64,000 bases of DNA from Aquanectria penicillioides. Taxonomy: Eukaryota; Ascomycota; Sordariomycetes; Hypocreales; Nectriaceae. The notes beneath the pieces are model-generated. The model was not told the DNA's origin, searched no databases, and was given only the letters and a program-made list of their open reading frames with translations. The stretch covers positions 6,822,210 to 6,886,209 of the forward strand of contig PYIU01000001.1 of the NCBI GenBank assembly GCA_003415625.1, read 5' to 3'. The position numbers and the translations under genes were made by a program. Below, piece by piece: positions 14,001-25,303 of this stretch; position 1 is the first letter of the stretch, and the number at the start of each line of letters is the position of its first letter.

Positions 14001-14075
14001 TAATTATAGTTTTAAATATTTTAAAGGTAGTTTAAAATAGCTGCAAGTAATTATAAGTTTAAGGGTAGAGTTAAT
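7457..14075 (-). mobile_element. Full-length LINE copy A (Tad1-like), heavily RIP-mutated
   Basis: This 6.6-kb copy has its (AATA)n-type 3' tail at 7457 and its 5' end at 14,075, so it is transcribed leftwards. It is flanked by the 15-bp duplication AATATAAATTAATAT (7442-7456 and 14076-14090). It aligns over its whole length with the copy at 15,061-21,664 but carries more C-to-T and G-to-A changes. The 3' region contains an (AAT)n microsatellite at about 7999-8060. The reverse transcriptase lies around 10.2-11.2 kb and is full of stops. The 72-residue frame at 10290-10508 (+) is antisense to it. Confidence 0.8.
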
Positions 14076-15060
14076 AATATAAATTAATATAAAAATATAA
14101 AGAATAATTAATTAATTAGCTTTTTAATAAAAAATATAAAAAGAATTAAAAGTTAATTAAAAATTAAATATTAATTAACTAAAGGCATTAATAAAAATAA
14201 GCTAAATATAAGTTTTATAAATACTATATAAATAATAAAATAAAAGTAGCTAAAGTTTTTTTATTTTATATAAAAAAGAAAACTATTTATTTTTATAAAG
14301 AACTTAAAAAATATAAAAGCTTTTTATTTATTTAAATATAAATAGAATGTATTAAGCTTTAAAGATTTCTTTTTTAAAAAAAAGTCCTTAAGGTAAATAT
14401 ACCTTAATATTAATATAAAAATACTATTAAAATAATTAGCTATATTATACTATATTGCTTGCTTTACTTAAGCTAAAAGGAATCTTTATTTAATCTATTT
14501 TATAATCTTTTTAAGCTTAAGCAATATCTATTTAAAGCCTAAACTATATATTGCTTTATTAAATAGCTAGCCTATCTATATATTATATTGCACTATAAGC
14601 TAGCTATTAAGCTATATTTAATTTAAAATATATTTATTTTTATATTGCTTTTACCTTTTAGTAACTCTTTTATTTAAGTGCTTTAACCCTTCTATTAAAA
14701 GAGAAGTTAATGCATTTAAAAAAAACCTTTTTAAAAAAGAGAAAAAACCAGCCTATTATATAAATAATATACTAAAGCCTATCCCTTTTAATAGCTTAAT
14801 AGCTAAATCTTTACTTTATTTTTATTTTAAATTTAATCTTTATTTATTATTATACTTAATCTATATTTATTTACTTTAGTAATATTATTTACTTTAAGTT
14901 TATATTCTCCTTAAAAGATATAAGATTTATTTTATTCTTTTTACTATTCTTTTTACTATTTTCTTTTTTATTTTTAAGTCCCTTTTATTTTAATTCCCTT
15001 TTAGCTTTATTTAAGCTTAAGCTATTACTTAAAGAATTATATTAAATTTTAGTATTTATT

Positions 15061-18000
15061 TTATTTATTAATACTCTATAGACCTATAAGGTAGATAGTG
15101 CTTTTATGCTATATAAATAAAGGAAAAAACTATATTAATAGAATAAAAACCTTTATTCAATACAATATTGGACTTAATATAGGTCCTTTATAAAGGAGCG
15201 TTAGATTAAAGGTTAGTTTAGTGCTATTACCAAAATATCCTATTTATCTAATTATAGGGTTAGTAAGTAAGGTAAAAGTAGGGCCTATAATAGGTCTGGA
15301 TTGTCTATGCTATAGGCCTATTGCAGGGAGTAAAGCGCCAACCTAGCGCCAACTAGCAGCCAGCTAGCTGCTAGTTGTTTAAGTATTGCTATTATTATTT
15401 CTTGAACTTTATGGGCATACCTATTTCCTTTCCTTTCCTTCTTTCTTTATATGCCTCTATAAAAGCTTCCTATTGTCTTTAAGTGTATGCTTTACTAATG
15501 CATTGCTTATATAGAATACCCAACTTATATAAGTGCTAACTGCTGCTTCTATTACTATTTTATGCTAATTGTATATAGCTAAGGACAATAACTACAATAA
15601 TAATAATAATAATAATAATAACAATAATAATAACAATAATAATAATAATAATAATAATAATAGCAGTATATATTTATAGCAGCTATAGATTGTATTTTGC
15701 TAATATTAATAGATACTAAAACGCCAAGCTAGCTATACTAGGGCAGGGGGTGCCGCGCTAACCTTAGGGGTAGTATAGGATCTGCCCTATTCTATATGCA
15801 TTATATAGATAGTAAGAGATAGAAAGGATAGTTTATATTAGGATTAGGCCAATATATAGTTTCTATCCCTTATAGTTATAAGAAGCTAATTATTAAAAGA
15901 TATTAAGGCTAGCGGCTATATAGCTTATGCCTATATATATAAGCTATATAAGCTATTGCTATACTTAATAGAGGCTAATGCCTATGCATTAGTAGTGGTA
16001 TTATAGAAGGGAATAGCTATAGTAAGTATAGCTTAGTTTAGTTTTACTATAGGCATAATGCTAATATAGATTATAGGAAAAGGAGCTTTAGCAGTTAGGG
16101 GCTAAGGCCATTTAGGCTAAAAGGAAAGCAACTTAAGTGCACTCTTAAGCTACTCCTATAGTTCTAACTATAGGTTTTAATGCTAACTAGCTCTATAAGC
16201 TAATTAATAGAGTTAATTATATAGCTATAGCTTTTAAAAGCTTAATGGCTATACTGCCTTCTTTAGTTAAAGGGGCTAAGGCTACTTAAGGATAGGCAGT
16301 ACCTAAAAGCAATAGTAGCAGTAAATAGTGCCGGTCCTAATATAAATTTAAATTAGCTAATATTAATAGCAAAGACTAAAGTCTAGTATAACTCCTTAAG
16401 TAATAGCTTAAGCTCTAAAGAAGCTAAAAGGGGATTAAAGTAAAGGGGGCTTAAGGATAAAAAGGAGAATAGTATAGAGAAAGATAGAGAGGAGAATAGT
16501 AAAAAGAATAAAATAGATCTTATATCTTCTAAAGAGAATATAAACTTAAAGTAAGTAATATTGCTAGAGTAGGTAGGTATAGATTAGGCATAGCAGTAAA
16601 TAAAGGTAGGGTTTAAATAGGGCTAAAATAGAGACCTAGCTATTAGGGGGGTAGGCTTTAGTATATTATTTATATAGTAGGCTAGTTTTTTTCCCCTTTT
16701 AAAAAGGGTTTTTTTAAATGCATTAATTTCTCTTTTAATAAAGGGGTTAAAGCACTTAAATAAAAGAGTTATTAAAAGGTAAGGGCAATATAAAAGCAAA
16801 TATATTTTAGACTAAATATAGCTTAATAGCTAGCTTATAGTATAATATAATATATAAATAGGCTAGCTATTTAATAAAGTAATATATAGTTTAGGCTTTA
16901 AATAGGTATTGCTTAAGCTTAAGAAGATTATAAGGTAAATTAAATAGGGTTTCCTTTTAGCTAAAGTAAAGCAGGCAGTATAGTATAATATAGCTAATTA
17001 TTTTAATAGTATCTTTATATTAGTATTAAGGCATACTTACCTTAAGGACTTTTCTTTAGAAAAGAAATCTTTAGAGTTTAATATAACCTATTTGCATTTA
17101 GGTAAATAAGAAGCTTTTATATTTTTTTAGTTCTTTATATAGGCAAATAGTTTTCTTCTTTATATAAAGTGGGAAGATTTTAGCTGCCTTTATTCTATTA
17201 TTAATGCACTATTTATAAGATTTATATTTAGCTTGCTTTTATTAATGCCTTTAGTTAGCTAATATTTAATCTTTAATTAACTTTTAGTTTTCTTTATATT
17301 TTTTATTAAAGAGCTAATTAATAAGCCATTCTTTATATTTCTATATTAATTTATATTAAGGGCTATTATAGTAGCAATAATAGATTTAATGCATTATTAA
17401 TGCAATTGCAAAAAGAATAAGTCTTTTAGTGCCTTAAGTTTAAAGCTAGCCTTAAAGCTAGGTAAATTATTTATTAAGGTATATATTTAATAGGGGGATT
17501 TTAAGCTTACTTTTTAGCAGTTTAATTAGGGTAGCCCTATAGCCTCCCCTAATAGTGCATAAGGCTTAAGTCTATTTAGTTAATAGGGCTTTAGCAATCC
17601 CCTTTAGGTTGCTGCCCCTTTTTATTAGAGAATAGTATATGCTAGTACTATAGGCAATTGTAAATTTAATTATATATATATATATTGTATAGGCGGCCTT
17701 AAGGTTTACTCCCCACATACTTGCAGTAAGGGCAGTAAAGGCCTATCTCTAGCATTTAAGTTTTCCCTTAAGCTTAAAGATATATAGGCCCTAAAGCAGT
17801 TTTCTATATAGCTATAATCTAAGGAAATAATATAATTCTTATAGTTAGATTGTATTTTAGGTAAAGGTTAGTTAGACCTAATGCCCTTAATGCTAGTAGG
17901 AAAAGTAAAGGAGCTAGGCTTTAGTAGGTTTAAAAATTATACTATTAGTAAAGGCCTAAAATGTATATACTATCTATATAGCTTTAAGTTAAGCTTAAGT

Positions 18001-21000
18001 CTTTACTATATCTCTTCTAAATGTAAGTACATTTATATTATTAGTGAATCTAACTACTATAATTCTAAGGACTTTATTAAGTGCTATATAGAGCCCTAAT
18101 ATAAATAGAATAAAGAGGATAGGGGAGAGCAGCAAACCCTATAGGACCCTAGCCTTAATGCTATAAGGTTTAAAGGACTTACTATTAAACTAAAAGTGCA
18201 CTAAACGCTTAAATAAATAGCTAAAAAGCTAGACTAGCAGCTATTATAAAAAGCCTTAATTATAAAGGGTAGCAATAAGCCTCTTATAGTCAATTAAATT
18301 AAAAGCTATAGTAAAGTTTAATTAAAGGAGCAATACTATCCTACTATAGGCCTATACTGCATGTATTGCTTTTACTATAACTATAAGGGCAAGCTTAATA
18401 GACCTTTAAGGCCTATTCCCTATTTAACTATTAAAGAGTATATTTAGGCTCTTAGCTACTACTGCTATTTATTAGGCTATTATTAACTTTATTACTTTAC
18501 TAATAATGCTAAAAAGGGAGATAGGTCTTTATTTAAATGCTATGCATTTTTAGGCTATTATTTTATTTAGCTTAAGGATAATAGTAGCAATTGTATAGTA
18601 AAAGCGGTATAGAAAGTGCTTAAGTATAATACTTGCATTTATAATAGTAGTAAGGGCTTTTAAAAAGGGCTTGCTATATACTTTAAGGAAGTTAATAGGG
18701 AATCCATTACTACTAAAAGCTTTCTATAACTGAATTTTAAAGAGTGTATATACTAGCTTATAGAGTTTAATACAATTCTATATTAAGTCCTTAGCATTTT
18801 ATAGCATTTAATCTACTTCTATAGGTTATATTATAAGGTCTATTATAATAGGTTTAATATCTTAATTATTTGCCTAAAGTTTAAAAAAGAAATATTTTAC
18901 TAATATAATTGCCTTCTTAATATAGCTTATAGCTAGGGAGTCTTATTTAGGGCGATTAAGGGAGGGGAGCTAAGGTAGGGCTAAGGCAATCCCGCTCTAA
19001 AGTTATGCCCATTTCTTTAAGTTCTAAAGTTTCTTCTAGCCGCCTATACCTTTCCCTATTTTAGCTTTAAATAGAGTATTGCATTAAGCCACTTACCTAG
19101 CCCTAGCTATATAAGCCTTTTACTTATTGCTTACTTCTTATAGTTCTAGCCAATTGGCCACTATACTATTGCATTATATATATCTTTATGCTTATTTAAG
19201 TCAATAAGTAGCCTTTATAGTAGGCTAGTCCTATTAGTTATTGCAGCTAGGCCCAGATCGCCTCTATATTAAGGTAGTATACTAAGCAATTTAGTATAGT
19301 TCTTAAGTTAGCTATTTAACTGCCTATTCTAACTATTATATAAAGATTATCTTACCTAAAGTCTAGCAAAGGGTAACTTATGCCTTAAGTTCAGCCTTTT
19401 TAGGGTTTATTATACACTAGTTAAATGCTATAGGCTAGGGGTCTAATAGAAGGAAAGGCAATATATCTATAGAGGGTTTAATATATATTTGCTATAGGAT
19501 ATAATTAAAGCCATTTAAGTTATAATTAAAGCCTAAATAGGTAGTATAGCTATCCTTTAAGGCCTAGGCTAAATTAAGGGTACTATTTCTAGTGTTATTA
19601 GCTTCTTAAATTACTATTCTATAGAGGGTTATTAGGGCTATATTTAGCTATTGCATTTCTATTAAAAAGGTTAGGCTATATAAAGTGGTTCTTCTATAAT
19701 AGTCTTAAATTAAGTAATATAGATTAAAGTCTCTAACTATAATTATTTAAGGGGCTAAAGCAAGGCTAGCTAAAGCGCATATTGCCCCCAAGTTTCCCTT
19801 ACCTCCTAAAGGGTTATATACTGCAATTATTCTTATATAGCAATGCTTAAAATTAATACTAGCCTAGTCTTCCCCAGCCTAATAGGTCTAGGTTTCTAGT
19901 CTATATTATTTATATATATAGAGAGCTATATAGCTTAAGTAATAGATTATAGTATAGTTCAATCTTTTAGGGTTTATTAAGGTATTAATTCCTTAGTTTT
20001 TAGCTAGTTTAAAAAGTGCAATTGCATTATATTTATTGCAGGCATATAGCACCTAATGGATTAATCTAAAATAGCGGTATATATTTTAGAATAGGACCTA
20101 TATTAATTGAATATAAATAGGGGGGTTAATTTAATAGATAGTAGCAATAGGGTGCAGGCACTAAAGGAAGGGAAAGCACTAAATAAAATGCAGTATTATT
20201 TATTTATAGATCTTAAGGGTTAGCTAACTCTTTTAATAAAGGGAAAAGCTATAGAGAGGGGGTTCCTAAAGAAGCTATTCTATTATAAATAAAGGGGGTT
20301 TTACTATATTAAGGTGCATTCTTTATATTTTATTAATTGTCTATAATATCCTTCTTTTATATAAGTTTAATGCTTTTCTACTATAGGGCAGATATAGCTT
20401 TAGGCTAAGTGGTCTTTATAGCATAGGGTATAGCAGTAAGGGATTTCTTCTTTCTTAATAGAGCAGTTATTATATGCTAAGCTATTGCATTAGCTATAGG
20501 TTAGGGTAGATTAGCAGTTTCTTGCAATATAGCTATACTTATAGCATTAAAAGCATTAAATAGGTTTTAATCCTTTATTAAAGGGTTTATAATTATAGAG
20601 TTCTATATTAAGGAGAAGCCTATTATTATATAGGCTATTAGCTTCTTTAATTAATAGAATATAAAAAATTAAGTTTATTTTTATAATAATACTATTTTAG
20701 GCCTAAATAGGCTTTATCTTATTAACTTTTAAGGTATTAGCATTATTAATAGTTTTAATAAGTTTATTTATATTATTAAGAATAGATTTAACTTAAATTC
20801 CCTTTACTAAAATAATAAAGATTAAAGAAGTTAAAAAGGCATTATTCCTAAATGCTATAGCTATCTATTCTTTATTATAGAAGGCTTTAGCCTATTCTAA
20901 GGTAAGGAAGGTAAGGACTGTATTTCTATTAGGGAGGCAGTATACTACAATTATATAGAAGTTGCTATAGGCTTAGTTTGCTATTTATACAGTTTCCATT

Positions 21001-21664
21001 AAAATGCAGTTTTTAATATCTTTAGGGGCATCTTTAGTGCAGATAGTAATCTTACGCTTAATGCAGCTATGCATTATGCACTTATTAGTTTTAGTATTTA
21101 TAGGTATAAGGCTATATAAAAGGACTAATACATAAGACTATTATATTGGCTAGGGAGAAAAGGAGCCTAAATTAACTAAAGTGGCTATTATTGCTATAGT
21201 AATAGTAGTTATTATAGTAGTAGTGATTTTATTAATAAGTCTCTCTTTAAAGGTTGTATTAGTCTTAAAGGGGAAGCAAGAGTGTATTTTGCGTGCATTA
21301 ATATAGGTTTAGAATACCTTCCAAACCGCTTTAAGAAGGTAAAATAGAATAATCTTAATAATAGCTTTATAGGCTTCTTTATTTTTATTAATTATAAGGC
21401 TTCTACTAGCTTCTATTGCTTTATCTATTTTAGGTATGCTACTATATTGGCTGGTAGTAGAAAGGGGATTATATTAGCTATTTTTAATACTATATCTTCT
21501 TAAATCAATAACTATTAAAAGGGCTATAGCATTAGCGCTGCGCTCCCAATGCGCCATTATAGCTAGGGGTAACCTAGCATAAGGAATCGGTTAATTGTAG
21601 TTTTAAATGTTTTAAAGGTAGTTTAGAATAGCTGCAAGCAGTTGCAAGTCTAAGGGCAAAAGTG
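15061..21664 (-). mobile_element. Full-length LINE copy B (Tad1-like), best-preserved coding remains
   Basis: This 6,604-bp copy is flanked by the 14-bp duplication TTTTAGTATTTATT (15047-15060 and 21665-21678). On the minus strand, reading through RIP-type stops, the order is: Gag-like CCHC knuckles at about 20,560-20,380 (CFQCYKYSYIARNC, then CYTLCYKDHLAQSYICP); reverse transcriptase block RPISLL near 18,528-18,510; LLLQLNFTIAFNLIDYKRL; GLLLSPILF near 18,140-18,111; and the catalytic box FTNN at 18,048-18,037 where FADD is expected. An endonuclease domain should lie between the knuckles and the RT, and RNase H downstream, but I did not identify them residue by residue. The knuckle-plus-RT order fits the Tad1 clade common in filamentous fungi. 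It is not functional. Confidence 0.82.
15595..15662. repeat. (AAT)n microsatellite in the LINE 3' region
   Basis: An imperfect AAT/AAC run at the position where all LINE copies with a 3' region carry such a run (also near 7,999, 22,740, 42,667, 47,480, 47,800, 49,551 and 50,508). It is part of the element rather than an independent locus. Confidence 0.7.
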
Positions 21665-22425
21665 TTTTAGTATTTATTATTAATATTAATTAATATAAAT
21701 TTATATTAAAATTAATTTAATTTATTATTGCTATTACTTTTTAATATTATCTATCTTTAAGTAGCTTTAGCCCTTTTAATTAAAAAAAGCAATATAGCTA
21801 TTAAGCTTTTAAAAGCTATAGCTATATAATTAATTCTATTAATTAGCTTATAAAGCTAATTAATATTAAAATCTATAATTAAAATTATAAATATAGCTTA
21901 AAAGTATATTTAAATTGCCTTTTTTTTAGCTTAAATAGCCTTAATCTTTAATTACTAAAGCTTTTTTATTTAATAAATTATATTAATAATAAACTTAAAT
22001 TAAAATTAAAAAGTTTTTATTTTAGCTATTTCTTTCTATAAAGCTACTATTAATACTTAAGTATTAGTCTTTACTAAATATAATAATAACTTATATAGCT
22101 TATATATATAGGTATAAGCAATATAGCTATTAGCTTTAGTATTTATTACTATTAGCTACCTAAAGTTATAATAAAGGGATATAATTTATTAGTTTAGTCT
22201 TAATATAAACTCTTCTTTTTATCTTTTATTATCTATATAATATATATAAAGTAAAGTAAATTCTATATTACCCTTAAGAATGGCTTAATACCCTCTACCT
22301 TAATGCAGCTAGCTTAATATTTTAATATTTATATAAGCATTAATATAAATACTATAATAGGCCTATAGTATATATAAACTATTATAGTTATAGTTATAGT
22401 TATAGTTATAATTATTATAGTTATT

Positions 22426-22734
22426 TGTTATATGCATAGATTATATAATAGATAGTACTCTTAAATAGTTGGCCTCTATATCTCTCAAGTAAAGGTCAAC
22501 AATCTATAAGTACATTTATACCTTAGGACCTATTATCACAGTAGTCTTAAGATGTGAGTCAAGTAGAGTTCAACATGCGATCAATTATTACCTACAGCTA
22601 AGCTGTCGATTCCGACGTGACTGCAGAGCCTGTACACATGCCTTCCAGTACAACCGCAAGACAAGTAGTATAACGGTTCTATTATTGAGACTATCACTTT
22701 TAACACCACTTATAACAGAATAAACAAACTGTAA

Positions 22735-22736
<2 letters not shown>
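22426..22736 (+). mobile_element. Solo LTR, copy 1 (311 bp), least mutated
   Basis: The sequence starts TGTTATATGCATAG and ends AAACTGTAATA (ancestral end probably TAACA), and is flanked by the perfect 5-bp duplication TTATT (22421-22425 and 22737-22741). It sits inside the AAT microsatellite of the old LINE. Two further copies of exactly 311 bp occur at 45,148 (same orientation) and 52,462 (opposite). Copy 1 still contains many C and G bases, including CG pairs, so it is the least RIP-affected. No internal region remains, as expected after LTR-LTR recombination. Confidence 0.85.
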
Positions 22737-22792
<56 letters not shown>

Positions 22793-23335
22793 GTTATTAT
22801 TTTTAGCTATATATAATTAGTATAAAATAGTAATAAAAATAGTAATTAATATTTATATAAATTAAGTATTTTATATAAATAATATATTAATAAAGTATAT
22901 ACTTAAAGGCAATAAAAGGCTTTTATAAAGATATATAAAAAAAAAGAAAAAAAAAATTTAAATATATTTATAAAGATTAAAAAATAATAATAATAGCACT
23001 TAAATAATTAATAGTTAATTAACTACTAGCTAGTATTAAATTAATACTTTATTTTTTATAATAGGCCTATAGTATAAATAATTTAGGCCTATTATAGGCC
23101 TTACTTTTACTTTATTTATTAACTTTATAATTAAGTAAATAGAATATTTTAATAATAGTATTAAATTAACTTTTAATTTAATGCCTTTCTATAAAGAACC
23201 TATAATAGGCTTAATATTATATTAAATAAAGGTTTTTACTTTATTAATATAGTTTTTTCCTTTATTTATATAGTATAGAAGCACTATTTACCTTATAGAT
23301 CTATAGAGTATTAATAAATAAAATAAAAGTAATTA

Positions 23336-24712
23336 AAATCTTTTTACTTTATATAAAAAAAAACGATTTATTTATATAAAAAACTTAAAAAATATAAAAG
23401 CTTTTTATTTATTTAAATATAAATAAAATATATTAAATTTTAAGGATTTTTTTTTAAAAAAAGGTCCTTAAAATAAATATACTTTAATATTAATATAAAA
23501 ATACTATTAAAATAATTAACTATATTATATTATATTATTTATTTTATTTAAGCTAAAAGAAAACTTTATTTAATTTACTTTATAATTTCCTTAAGCTTAA
23601 GTAATATTTATTTAAAGCTTAAATTATATATTATTTTATTAAATAATTAGTTTATTTATATATTATATTATACTATAAGCTAGCTATTAAGCTATATTTA
23701 GTTTAAAATATATTTATTTTTATATTGCCTTTATCTTTTAGTAATTTTTATATTTAAATGCTTTAATCCCTTTTATTAAAAGGGAAATTAATATACTTAA
23801 AAAAACCTCTTTTAAAAAGGAAAAAAAACTAATTTACTATATAAATAATATATTAAAGTCTACCCCTTTAATAGCTAGATCTTTACTTTAGCTTTATTTT
23901 AAACTTTATTTTTATTTATTATTATATTTAATTTATATTTATTTACTTTAGTAATTCTATTTACTTTAAGTTTATATTCTTTTTAAAAAATATAAAATCT
24001 ATTTTATTTTTTTTATTATTTTTTTTACTATTTTCTTTTTTATTCTTAAGCCTTTTTTACTTTAATCCCTTTTTAGCTTTATTTAAGCTTAAGCTATTAT
24101 TTAAGAAATTATATTAAACTTTAGTTTTTACTATTAATATTAATTAATATAAATTTATATTAAAATTAACTTTATTTATTGCTATTACTGCTCCTTAATG
24201 CTATTTATCTTTAAGTAAAATAGCAATTAGCACTTATATAAATTAAATATTCTATATAAGCAATATATTAATAAAATATATACTTAAAGGCAATAAAAAA
24301 GCTTTTATAAAAATATATTAAAAAAAATAAAAAAAAATATATATTTATAAAAATTAAAAAATAATAATAATAATACTTAAATAGCTAATAACTAGCTAGC
24401 TATTAACTAGCATTAAATTAATACTTTATTTTTTATAATAAATCTATAATATAAATAATTTAAGTTTATTATAGGCCTTATTTTTACTTTATTTATTAAC
24501 TTTATAATTAAATAAATAAAATATTTTAATAATAGTATTAAATTAACTTTTAATTTAATGCTTTTCTATAGAGGACCTATATTAAGTTTAATATTGTATT
24601 AAATAAAGGTTTTTATTCTATTAATATAGTTTTTTCCTTTATTTATATAGTATAAAAGCACTATTTACTTTATAAATCTATAGAGTATTAATAAATAAAT
24701 AAATAAATAATA
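23336..24712 (+). mobile_element. 5'-truncated LINE fragment with an internal deletion
   Basis: The plus-sense sequence matches the 3' half of the LINE (compare 14,240-15,060), then near 24,217 jumps to the last 480 bp of the element and ends in the (AATA)n tail at about 24,700. Sequence present in the other copies between these two parts is missing. The left edge abuts the tail of the old LINE and is approximate. Confidence 0.65.
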
Positions 24713-24713
24713 A

Positions 24714-24806
24714 TAAAGCTGCCTAAAATAAATAATATTTTAAGAAATTTAATTATATAATCTATTTATTAGTGCGAATAGTAATAGTTATTAGTGCCTT
24801 TAGCAC
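24714..24806 (+). mobile_element. Right-end remnant of a TIR (MITE-like) element
   Basis: The segment matches the right end of the TIR element at 57,056-57,674, including CCTAAAATAA and the terminal TAGTTATTAGTGCCTTTAGC, followed by a TA dinucleotide. Here the end is richer in G and C (AGTGCGAATAG against ATATAAATAG in the other copy), so it escaped most of the RIP. The left half is missing. It lies exactly at the junction with the gene island. Confidence 0.6.
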
Positions 24807-25303
24807 TACTTATTTAATAATGCCTTTTATTCGCCCTAACCCTGTGCAATTTATTAACTCTGCCTTGAACCATGTCCTAACCAACCCCCCTTGGCCCAGG
24901 TAGGTACCTACCAGGGCAAAGAGGGGCGGACTCCTCATCCGCTGTCGCAGGGGCCAAACCCAGAACCTCCACAGAATCTGCACCACCATTTGCATGTGCG
25001 AGGAACTGGCGGAGACCTGGGCAATTGAAATTGTTGAGAGCAATACCAATAGAACACAGGGAAATTACCCCAGTGAATTTTGCTTTTTTGAGGCAAGACA
25101 ACCATATTGAAACTTCCTTCGCCACGCAGATCTGTTCCTCATCGACGCTATACCCCTCAACTTACCAGCCCTTTTGGTTCTGATCCAAATACCCAGGTTT
25201 GAGTTGTCATCCTGAATCTTTAAACCTTCTGTACCTCGGTACCCTTTGGCACTAATTACTGTCTGTTCTTATCCACTTATCACACTTGGCTTGCGACATT
25301 GTC
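24807..25303. other. Left edge of the gene island; upstream region of AMP deaminase
   Basis: Base composition switches to normal within a few tens of bases after 24,806. The short open frames on the minus strand (24,810-25,125) show no recognisable features and no codon structure, and I do not regard them as genes. The palindromic GGTAGGTACCTACC occurs near 24,899-24,912. The rest is presumed promoter and 5' UTR of the deaminase. Confidence 0.5.

Larger units (their letters stand above)
1804..23335 (+). mobile_element. Old plus-sense LINE copy, split by nested insertions
   Basis: Joining the segments 1804-2077, 2708-2924, 5757-7456, 14091-15060, 21679-22425 and 22742-23335 gives one continuous plus-sense LINE that aligns end to end with other copies, for example the one starting at 58.2 kb. 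The 3' end is the common tail GAGTATTAATAAATAAA near 23,335. The gaps are occupied by a TRIM, a pogo/Fot1-like transposon, two full-length LINEs and a solo LTR, each bounded by its own target-site duplication. All reading frames are destroyed by C-to-T and G-to-A changes. The 72-residue open frame at 6700-6918 (-) lies antisense to its reverse transcriptase region. Confidence 0.75.

Noticed and set aside
22737..22791. AAT/TTA runs as CRISPR-like or satellite arrays
   Set aside because: These are simple microsatellites at a fixed place in the LINE 3' region, without spacers.
1..24700. Centromere or telomere
   Set aside because: AT-richness and nested retroelements are compatible with pericentromeric DNA, but no telomere repeat is present and centromere identity cannot be read from sequence.
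24810..25125. Two overlapping minus-strand ORFs as genes upstream of AMP deaminase
   Set aside because: They overlap each other in different frames, lack recognisable domains and splice structure, and lie in the presumed promoter.
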